NCBI GenBank assembly: GCA_002506705.1
Contig: DAYA01000044.1
Location: 1-10,800 of the forward strand
Length of the DNA: 10,800 nt
Origin: Euryarchaeota archaeon UBA550
GTDB lineage: Archaea; Thermoplasmatota; Poseidoniia; Poseidoniales; Poseidoniaceae
Direction: 5' to 3'
A model generated the notes under the pieces. That model did not search any database and was not told where the DNA came from. It saw only the letters and a list, made by a program, of their open reading frames with translations. Of this stretch, positions 5,012-10,800 are shown one piece after another. A program made the translations under genes and the position numbers. Within the stretch, counting starts at the first letter, position 1; each line of letters begins with the position of its first letter.

Positions 5012-6796
5012 ACCATCGAGTATAAACGAGGAGATTAGACTTGCAATCGCTGCAACCCACAGCAACTGAATCATCTGTCCTAGAGCACTGGTGTATCCGC
5101 CACCACGCAGTCGTGTAGCAATGAACGATACGGCTAGAACCTGAACAAGAATAAGAATAGATGCAATAATCTTGAACATCAAAATATTATCTTCAACTGC
5201 AGTCGGATCTTCCATAACTGGAAGTACGAAATCTCCTGCTGCATCGGATATTGAACCGATATCTGTGGTTTCTGCGATGCTTGTTGCAACACCTGCAATC
5301 GTCTCACCAAGTTGAAGAACAATCGATATGGTAACATTCAGAGATACGACGGTGGAAATCAACAATCCAAGTGCCACACCCCACATTGTGGATGCTGAAA
5401 GGCTTCTTCTACGCCTTAGAGAAAGCAGGTTGGTAACCGAGCGAGAAACCATATCAGCTGTTTGAGCAGGCTCTCCAGATGATTGTGAACCTTCGATGTA
5501 GATTCGATTGTAGCGAGAAATTACTGCAGAGTTTGTGTCAGCAGCGAAATAATCCCACGCTCGCTCACTGTCGATTCTAGTTGACAACCTCTTTTCCAAC
5601 CGGTCAATTGATTGGTCAAGCATTCCAAAATCAATACCACGTAATGCTCGAATTGTAGCACTTGGTTCTGCACTTCTCGCCTGTGCAGTTCCACCGAGGG
5701 CACGAATGAAATCCGGATAAGCCTCGTCTCTTCTCAGAACCTTACTCTCTTCCCTTTGTACCAATACTGCCGGGACTAGTAGCGGAGTTAGAGGAACTGC
5801 TAGAAGTATCAACCCATACTTATCCCAAGTGGTTGTAAGGCCGTCCCAGAATGCAACGACTACTGATACAGTCACAATCAGCAAGAATATACTCACTATA
5901 CTAGCACCTAACCAGGTCTGTCTAAACAACAATCTGAATGGTGTTTCGAATTCGTCTCTTGCGAATGTTTGGTCGTCAGGTATAGTTGCCCTGAAAGCAA
6001 ACAAGGCACCGATTTGGATGATTACAAATACGAACCCTGCTAACAATAACCATCTAATCCTAGTTGCCAACTCAATTGGTGTTGCAGTAGTTCCATCTCC
6101 GATTTCGAAGAGGACCAAGTGGATTCCAGCAACAACCAACCCGAATAGTCCTGCAGACACAAGTGAAACGTAGATTTCCTTTAGGGTGTCAACGCTCTCT
6201 AGTCTTGTGTCATAGAGAGTATTGTACTGTTCAGCGACCGTTTCTTGTTCGGCTCGCATGAAAGCGTCAATCGGTTGACCCGCCTCAATAGAGAAAGCCA
6301 TTCTATCCAAGAAGTCGGTCCAAAGCGGAGAAGGAGATTGTTGTGCTACAATTCTTGCTGCTTCGGGTAGAGAAGTATGCCACTTATCGACAAGCGTTTC
6401 GATTCTCTTAACCTCTTGAGCCAGTTCACCATAGTCTTTCATTTGGCGAAGGATATCGAAAATTGTGTCTGCACCAACCTCTCCTAAGGACAAAATTCCC
6501 ATTCGAGTGATGAACATGTGCATCTCTTTCTCAATTTTTATTGCCGAGCGATTCACTTCCAATATCGGGAAGTAAATCGCTGCACCACCGGTTAGAATTG
6601 GAAGTAGTATAATCAGAAAAACTCCAGTAAATCCAGCGAATAGACCACCTTCAGAGAATCCACCAGTTAGGAATATCAGCAAAATTGCTGTTATCAAACC
6701 AGCAAGCGCCGCTGGCAAAACAAACGCAAATAGGAAACGAGGAACTGGCATTTCGAGGCGACGCAGAGCAATCTGCCAAGTCGCCATTCGCTCCAT
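4988..6796 (-). CDS. arlJ: Archaellum assembly membrane platform protein ArlJ (FlaJ)
   Basis: This 602-residue polytopic protein of the T2SSF/GspF-like superfamily anchors the archaellum motor ATPase ArlI in the cytoplasmic membrane. About nine hydrophobic helices are visible: two near residues 20-78, two near 210-270, two near 290-345, and three in the C-terminal third after the RRRRS stretch. Two soluble helical regions lie between them (about 85-205 and 350-460), as in the duplicated T2SSF architecture. The start at ATG 6796 follows a GGGGATGA stretch; ATG 6787 is an alternative. It is the last gene of the archaellum operon, 15 nt after arlI. Its final eight codons are duplicated 1 kb away beyond the sodium-channel gene, and an inverted repeat lies within its last codons. 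Confidence 0.92.
   Translation of the reverse strand: MERMATWQIALRRLEMPVPRFLFAFVLPAALAGLITAILLIFLTGGFSEGGLFAGFTGVFLIILLPILTGGAAIYFPILEVNRSAIKIEKEMHMFITRMGILSLGEVGADTIFDILRQMKDYGELAQEVKRIETLVDKWHTSLPEAARIVAQQSPSPLWTDFLDRMAFSIEAGQPIDAFMRAEQETVAEQYNTLYDTRLESVDTLKEIYVSLVSAGLFGLVVAGIHLVLFEIGDGTTATPIELATRIRWLLLAGFVFVIIQIGALFAFRATIPDDQTFARDEFETPFRLLFRQTWLGASIVSIFLLIVTVSVVVAFWDGLTTTWDKYGLILLAVPLTPLLVPAVLVQREESKVLRRDEAYPDFIRALGGTAQARSAEPSATIRALRGIDFGMLDQSIDRLEKRLSTRIDSERAWDYFAADTNSAVISRYNRIYIEGSQSSGEPAQTADMVSRSVTNLLSLRRRRSLSASTMWGVALGLLISTVVSLNVTISIVLQLGETIAGVATSIAETTDIGSISDAAGDFVLPVMEDPTAVEDNILMFKIIASILILVQVLAVSFIATRLRGGGYTSALGQMIQLLWVAAIASLISSFILDGASSMFST
5001..5023. repeat. Perfect 10-bp inverted repeat in the arlJ 3' end
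   Basis: ATACTCGATG (5001-5010) and CATCGAGTAT (5014-5023) are separated by CAC. The left arm belongs to the right 24-bp direct repeat. In the left repeat copy the second arm is degraded, with CGAG at 4002-4005. Short inverted arms around a spacer are typical of recombinase or regulator sites, but chance within coding sequence is not excluded. Confidence 0.55.
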
Positions 6797-6811
6797 TCAA
6801 TCATCCCCATC

Positions 6812-8530
6812 TCAGCGTTCAGTTATGCTGACCCATGTGTCTACTGCGGAACGGAATGCATCCCATCCCCCGTTGTAATACAGATTCAGTAGGTCGAATA
6901 CATCATCATAGTGAGTCAAATCTCTGTCTGCCATTACTTGAATTGCTTCTGCACGACGAGTTAACTCATCGTATACATCTCTCTTATTCTCGAATCCCAT
7001 CTGAGCAGCGATTTTGTTTTCCATCAGGTGAGACTGGAACATACCACGGAAGTAGTGCTTATCCTTGACAGGGTCCCATTCGAACATTCCTCTTGTAAGG
7101 ACACCATCGCTGTGTTTGTTGTAGCCAATTACTTCGTCAATACCAGTGATACGTCTTGCAATTCCACCACCAGGTGCTTCGACAACTTCTTGGAAAATTG
7201 CGAAATTCAAGTTATCGAAGAAACGAATTGGAACGTTAATCGGGTCACCAGTGAATCTCTGAATCATCTTAACGATGGATGATGCGTGGAACGTAGCGAT
7301 AACTGGGTGACCTGTCTGCATAGCCTGGAATGCTGTAGCACCTTCTACACCACGAATTTCACCAATGATGATGTAACGAGGACGTGAACGCAGAGCCGCC
7401 TTTAGCAAGTCGAACATCTCAACTCTGCTTTCTTCGTTCTTAGAATCACGAGTAACAAGCCTCTGCCAAATCTTGTGCCTTACCTTAACTTCAGGCGTAT
7501 CTTCAGCAGAGTAAATCTTGACATTGTGGTCAATGAATGGAAGAATTGCATTCAGCGTTGTGGTCTTACCGGACGCTGTTTCTCCACTCACCAGTACAGA
7601 CATTCCATACTCCAAACAGATCCAAATGTATGCTGCTTGTTGAGCACTCATTGTGCCCCATTTGATTAATTGAACAACAGAAATTGTCTCTTCTGCGAAC
7701 TTTCTGATTGTAAATGACGGTCCTAGCATGGATACGTCATCTGAGAAAATGATGTTGATACGAGAACCGTCAAGCAATGCTCCATCAATAATCGGTTTGT
7801 TGTCGGAAACCGGGCGGCCTATACGCTCAGACATTGCCCTCAAGTACCTCGCAAGCAAGTCTCTTTCACGGAATCTGATGTTTGAGGTAACCATTCCGAA
7901 TACCTTGTGATCCATGTGAACGTGCTTTAGACCGACCGAGTGTATATCTTCCAGCATTTCGTCAGAAAGAAGTGGCTCAAGTGGACCGTTGCGAATCAAG
8001 TCACGGATAATCGTATACCTCAGCCTATCTCTTTGCTCCTTGGTTACGATGATTCGCTTGTCGTCCATTCCAAGAACTTCCCACATTCTTCCTTGTCTTC
8101 TAACAGCACCACGAGCTTCAGTATCAAGCATTGTGTATCTGTCAATCATTCCAGAAAGGATGTTTTCGAATTCATCATCCGTTGTGAATGTAGGAGCGCT
8201 TGGTGCTTCTTGGAGCAGGGTTTCGATGAGGTTTCTTCGAATGTTTTCTTCCTCATCGGTCAATTGTGGCTCAAGACCGAACCACAGGGTTTGACCTTCT
8301 GAACCATCATCGTCTTTTGGACGATACATGTGAACGAAAATCGGTTCTTTAGTTACGTAAATCAAGTTCATTGGCTCTACTTTACGAGCATCTCTATCCA
8401 ATGGCCCGTAGTAATACGGTCTGCTGCCATACTGGGCTTCGAAATCCTTGACCCATTGTGCTACGTGCGGATGGGCAGCCATCACAGAGTCGAGATCTCC
8501 TCGCTGGAATCGTAGTTCTTCGTCTTCCAT
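6812..8530 (-). CDS. arlI: Archaellum motor ATPase ArlI (FlaI)
   Basis: This 572-residue member of the type II/IV secretion ATPase family hydrolyses ATP to assemble and rotate the archaellum, working with ArlJ and ArlH at the inner face of the membrane. The N-terminal region (about 1-270) includes a long helical part and the segment IRDLIRNGPLEPLLSD. The catalytic domain shows Walker A GETASGKTTT (316-325), an Asp box YSAEDTPE (340-347), Walker B RYIIIGEIRG (385-394) and a His box GHPVIATFHA (407-416). All key motifs are intact. The ATG at 8530 shares one base with the arlH stop (TGATG) and is preceded by GGTGAG inside arlH, which points to translational coupling. arlJ follows 15 nt downstream. 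Confidence 0.96.
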   Translation of the reverse strand: MEDEELRFQRGDLDSVMAAHPHVAQWVKDFEAQYGSRPYYYGPLDRDARKVEPMNLIYVTKEPIFVHMYRPKDDDGSEGQTLWFGLEPQLTDEEENIRRNLIETLLQEAPSAPTFTTDDEFENILSGMIDRYTMLDTEARGAVRRQGRMWEVLGMDDKRIIVTKEQRDRLRYTIIRDLIRNGPLEPLLSDEMLEDIHSVGLKHVHMDHKVFGMVTSNIRFRERDLLARYLRAMSERIGRPVSDNKPIIDGALLDGSRINIIFSDDVSMLGPSFTIRKFAEETISVVQLIKWGTMSAQQAAYIWICLEYGMSVLVSGETASGKTTTLNAILPFIDHNVKIYSAEDTPEVKVRHKIWQRLVTRDSKNEESRVEMFDLLKAALRSRPRYIIIGEIRGVEGATAFQAMQTGHPVIATFHASSIVKMIQRFTGDPINVPIRFFDNLNFAIFQEVVEAPGGGIARRITGIDEVIGYNKHSDGVLTRGMFEWDPVKDKHYFRGMFQSHLMENKIAAQMGFENKRDVYDELTRRAEAIQVMADRDLTHYDDVFDLLNLYYNGGWDAFRSAVDTWVSITER

Positions 8531-9246
8531 CAGCTCACCGCCGTGATATCTACGATGAAGCCCATGTATGGCTCAACACGCCATCCAACGCTAGCTTGAA
8601 CAGGACCCGCCGCTCTCAAAAATCTTGTAACTACGATGGTTCGCTTGATTTCTCCACCAACGAAACCTGCATTCATGTCGAGAAGTACCTCGCATGATGA
8701 GCGTAATTTGTGCAGTAATTTCCCATCCATTTCTTCGGGATCTACTGTTAGTAATAGTGAACGTGATTCGCTGCAAATCTTGCGCAGCTTCTGTAGTGTT
8801 TCTAGGTGTTGTGCGGGTTCCATGCCCTCTGGAATTAGTGCAGAGGCTGAGTCGACGACCACAACATCGGCCTTTTCGACAGCGTCCGATTCTAGCACAT
8901 CGAACAAGTCTACTCCTTCTTTTGCTTCTGCGATTACACCAAATCTGGAGAATACCATCAGCATACCGCTAGCGATGTAATCTGTTACTGGATAACCAAT
9001 GGATTCCATTTGCTCAATCCATCCACGGGTTGTAAGTTCAGTAGTTATCACAAGGACCTTGGAACCGTTTTTCAACAACCCAAATATCAATCTCTGACTT
9101 ACTAGAGATTTACCGCTACCAACCTCTCCTTGAATCATCCAAAGGCTTCGGTTGGGTAGTCTTGCACCCATGGCGTTAGCAAGACTGTCTTGCTCAAGGG
9201 TGAACTCGTAACCGTCTTCGACGGGCTTAGGTGCCTCATCAAACAC
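8530..9246 (-). CDS. arlH: Archaellum ATP-binding regulator ArlH (FlaH)
   Basis: This 238-residue RecA/KaiC-like protein forms a ring beneath ArlI at the motor base, and nucleotide binding governs its association with ArlI. Walker A GEVGSGKS is at residues 40-47, TTE at 68-70, and Walker B VVVVDSAS at 128-135. The rest follows a single KaiC-type core with a short N-terminal extension. The start is GTG 9246, supported by GAGGTGAGG (9259-9251) lying inside the end of arlG. The gene overlaps arlG by 8 nt and arlI by 1 nt, so the three are almost certainly co-translated. Confidence 0.94.
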   Translation of the reverse strand: MFDEAPKPVEDGYEFTLEQDSLANAMGARLPNRSLWMIQGEVGSGKSLVSQRLIFGLLKNGSKVLVITTELTTRGWIEQMESIGYPVTDYIASGMLMVFSRFGVIAEAKEGVDLFDVLESDAVEKADVVVVDSASALIPEGMEPAQHLETLQKLRKICSESRSLLLTVDPEEMDGKLLHKLRSSCEVLLDMNAGFVGGEIKRTIVVTRFLRAAGPVQASVGWRVEPYMGFIVDITAVS

Positions 9247-9733
9247 TTAACCTCACCTCGGCTGTTTCGGAATCGGTGCCCTTTACTCCATCTGTAACGG
9301 TTGATTGGGCGATAATTGTAACAGTTGCCAAATCATTGTCTGAATAACTGAAACTAGCATCAGTAACTGTGACTTCAATAACGTAATCGGTTGCCCATAC
9401 CCCGTTTGAAGGGTAAAGAGTGGTAGAACCAACAACACTAGATGATACTCCATCAACGAATATTGTGAAGGAATCCTTGTCCAGAACCCTAACTCCTGTA
9501 TTTTGGAAGTATAGAGTAATTTCCTGATTTGCACCTGATGTGTCTAGCAATACATCGCCTCTATCGCCGCTGAATGAAACATCGGTCTCTGCATCAGCGA
9601 CTTTTTCTTTAGCGTTGGTTCCACTTGCTTCTGCAACTTGCCCCCATGACTCGAGGAGAACGACGGATGCCGCTCCGCTGATTAGCAAAGAAGTAACGAG
9701 CAGTATCATTGTACTTGCACCACCATCTGCCAT
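9239..9733 (-). CDS. arlG: Archaellum stator protein ArlG (FlaG)
   Basis: The 164-residue protein has one N-terminal hydrophobic helix (residues 7-29, around STMILLVTSLLISGAASVV) and a secreted-side beta-sandwich. The sandwich segment ITLYFQNTGVRVLDKDSF is typical of the archaellin-like fold in ArlF and ArlG. In studied archaea ArlG forms filaments capped by ArlF that link the motor to the S-layer as a stator. The MADGGAS start, the helix-plus-beta layout and the position directly before arlH support ArlG rather than ArlF. ATG 9733 is preceded by a strong TGAGGTGAT ribosome binding site that contains the arlF stop codon. The sequence is divergent, so the F/G split rests partly on gene order. 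Confidence 0.85.
   Translation of the reverse strand: MADGGASTMILLVTSLLISGAASVVLLESWGQVAEASGTNAKEKVADAETDVSFSGDRGDVLLDTSGANQEITLYFQNTGVRVLDKDSFTIFVDGVSSSVVGSTTLYPSNGVWATDYVIEVTVTDASFSYSDNDLATVTIIAQSTVTDGVKGTDSETAEVRLSV
9251..9259 (-). promoter_or_regulatory. Ribosome binding site deciding the GTG start of arlH
   Basis: GAGGTGAGG on the minus strand ends 4 nt before GTG 9246. It complements the archaeal 16S 3' end and lies within the last codons of arlG, favouring the GTG over later ATG codons. Confidence 0.7.
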
Positions 9734-9736
9734 TCA

Positions 9737-9745
9737 ATCACCTCA
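9737..9745 (-). promoter_or_regulatory. Strong ribosome binding site of arlG
   Basis: TGAGGTGAT on the minus strand is an almost full-length match to the archaeal anti-Shine-Dalgarno complement. It ends 3 nt before ATG 9733. Its first three bases are the arlF stop codon. Confidence 0.7.
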
Positions 9746-10384
9746 CAGGACACTAGCAGCCTTTGTTTGACCATCGATTGTTACAGCTATGCGGTTAACT
9801 GTGGTTTGACCACCGCTGTAGTAGTAAAATTCGTGAGTCTCTCCTGGGAAGATGATAGTTGGTTGATACCCTTCATGTCCATCAGAGAGATTCATTGGAG
9901 CCCCCCCATCACTAAACAACCATGCAAAGTCTGTGTCTACATCTGTACTTCCATCATTGGTGATGTTAGTGTAGACCAAGTTGCCTAGGGTTGCTGTGAT
10001 GTTTAGATTGCTCCCAGTGTTAGACCCCGTGACCTCCAGATAGTACGTGGAGGTGTAGAGATACGACGAACCGTGGTTAAGGATATTTAATCCTGTAACT
10101 GTACCTCCGGAGATCACAAGGTCTGCGAGGAAAGAGCCTGTACTGCCATTTACTTCGACTTGCCCGGCGGAGTAATTCACTCCACCATTGTTAATCGTGT
10201 ATGACACTACTGCTCCCTCGACGTTTGTGGCATCCTCAATGGTAAATTGTGCAACGGGTTCAGCAGCTGCCTCGATTTGCGAGATGGAATCATCCACCTG
10301 CGATTCAAGAGTAGCCATCGCTAATGCGAAAACTACCAGCAATGATGTTCCTACCACCATCGCTCCAACTGCTACACTACCCAT
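9743..10384 (-). CDS. arlF: Archaellum stator protein ArlF (FlaF) with an inserted GG-x-x-Y beta-repeat region
   Basis: The 213-residue protein has an N-terminal hydrophobic helix (MGSVAVGAMVVGTSLLVVFAL, about 1-22) and an extracytoplasmic archaellin-like beta-sandwich. Its C-terminal part, from NLVYTNITNDGSTDVD (about 135) to FPGETHEFYYYS (179-190), matches the ArlF/ArlG core. Between about residues 64 and 135 lies extra sequence with two similar units: NGGVNYSAGQVEVNGSTGS (66-84) and NHGSSYLY followed by YLEVTGSNTGS (103-125). They resemble GGxGY-type beta repeats known from tail fibres and adhesins. Five N-x-S/T sequons (Asn70, 79, 128, 140, 165) suggest N-glycosylation. I chose ATG 10384 over GTG 10396 because GAGGTG lies 9 nt before it and because MGS- fits ArlF N-termini. 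It abuts the partial upstream gene (stop at 10386). Confidence 0.8.
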   Translation of the reverse strand: MGSVAVGAMVVGTSLLVVFALAMATLESQVDDSISQIEAAAEPVAQFTIEDATNVEGAVVSYTINNGGVNYSAGQVEVNGSTGSFLADLVISGGTVTGLNILNHGSSYLYTSTYYLEVTGSNTGSNLNITATLGNLVYTNITNDGSTDVDTDFAWLFSDGGAPMNLSDGHEGYQPTIIFPGETHEFYYYSGGQTTVNRIAVTIDGQTKAASVL

Positions 10385-10385
10385 T

Positions 10386-10800
10386 TCACTCTCCACCTCT
10401 GAGTGCTCTCGCTCTTCTCCAATTGGAGATTAGAGCGGAGAATGTCAGCAATTCTCTGTGTGGCAGATGGTCCTCAAGCGCACTCTCGGTTGAGCCGGGA
10501 GCGGCCATTTGAACAATTGCCAAAACAAGTCTTCCTTCATCCGCTGTAAGCATACCTGAACTCATCGCCTTCTGAGTGAAGGAAACCGCCGCCATGCCCG
10601 ACAGATTGTCAAGAAGTAATGCTGCTACAGTCGGCGCACCGACTGATCCATCTGCTCCCTCTCCTAAGTGCGCCGGAGCGACCAGGAATGGGTTAGATGC
10701 TAGAGCTTGAGCTTCGTACAACTCCAACAGTGGTGCAGAGTCCTCGGACTTGAGACGTTCTGTTCCTGCTGCAGTGATTACCTCACCAGACGCTGTGACA
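10386..10800 (-). CDS. Partial gene upstream of arlF, possibly an archaellum accessory protein (ArlD/E-like?)
   Basis: The reading frame stays open from the right window edge to its TGA at 10388-10386, giving 137 visible C-terminal residues; the start is outside the window. It is rich in Ala and Leu, has no membrane helix, and ends in a basic stretch (NWRRARALRGG). A helical part LLLDNLSGMAAVSF, then QKAMSSGMLTADEGRLVL, loosely recalls the C-terminal ArlD/E domain, in which a Leu-rich helix precedes a G-(W)-(I)-(S) turn and an acidic helix. That similarity is weak and is inference. The stop lies one base before arlF ATG 10384, and the arlF ribosome binding site is inside this gene, so it belongs to the archaellum operon. 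It is called as coding with confidence; the function is not known. Confidence 0.7.
   Translation of the reverse strand, partial: VTASGEVITAAGTERLKSEDSAPLLELYEAQALASNPFLVAPAHLGEGADGSVGAPTVAALLLDNLSGMAAVSFTQKAMSSGMLTADEGRLVLAIVQMAAPGSTESALEDHLPHRELLTFSALISNWRRARALRGGE
10394..10399 (-). promoter_or_regulatory. Ribosome binding site deciding the ATG start of arlF
   Basis: GAGGTG on the minus strand sits 9 nt before ATG 10384. The alternative GTG start at 10396 overlaps this motif, so the ATG is more likely. Confidence 0.6.

Noticed and set aside
5829..6173. 114-codon plus-strand frame opposite arlJ.
   Set aside because: It is antisense to a clear membrane-protein gene, has no family features, and is explained by the base composition of the opposite strand.
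7940..8302. Plus-strand frames of about 100-120 codons opposite arlI.
   Set aside because: They are antisense to a gene with intact ATPase motifs, overlap each other in different frames and have no ribosome binding sites.
1..10800. CRISPR arrays, tRNA or rRNA genes, transposases and integrases.
   Set aside because: No regularly spaced repeats, no cloverleaf-like or rRNA sequence and no recombinase or transposase motifs were seen on either strand.

Overview
This window reads as a chromosomal segment of a planktonic euryarchaeon, most likely Marine Group II (Candidatus Poseidoniales). The evidence is an archaellum-assembly operon (arlF-G-H-I-J), several genes preceded by the archaeal-type ribosome binding motif GAGGTGA/GGTGA, very tight gene packing, and an archaeal-style PHP-containing PolX. 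The lineage is inferred from gene content and style; no rRNA or marker gene here proves it.

Left part (1-954): a small copper/heavy-metal binding (HMA) protein on the minus strand ends beside a terminator-like hairpin. It is divergent from a NifU-like Fe-S scaffold protein on the plus strand. The latter abuts, with no spacer, a convergent three-helix membrane protein of unknown function.

Middle (1005-3814): a plus-strand DNA repair cluster of a PolX-family polymerase/PHP protein, a tiny two-helix membrane protein and an endonuclease III. The genes are 4 nt apart and the second and third have ribosome binding sites, so they probably form one operon. Both repair enzymes are atypical. PolX appears to have Gln in place of the third catalytic Asp of its polymerase palm while all nine PHP metal ligands are present. 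Nth keeps only three of the four Fe-S cysteines, in unusual spacing.

Island (3815-4987): a gene for a bacterial-type voltage-gated sodium channel (BacNav, filter TLESWS) lies alone between two perfect 24-bp direct repeats. The right repeat is exactly the last eight codons of arlJ including its stop; the left is a detached copy about 1 kb away. This arrangement resembles DNA inserted at the 3' end of a gene, as at an attachment site. Inverted repeats lie around both boundaries.

Right part (4988-10800): the minus-strand operon arlF (pseudo-pilin-like stator protein, here carrying an extra GG-x-x-Y type beta-repeat insertion), arlG, arlH (KaiC-like ATPase), arlI (motor ATPase) and arlJ (membrane platform). 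It is preceded by a partial gene running off the right edge. Archaellins and the prepilin peptidase are not in view. Because BacNav channels affect motility and chemotaxis in alkaliphilic Bacillus, the channel's position next to the archaellum operon is suggestive, although the two are convergent and not co-transcribed.
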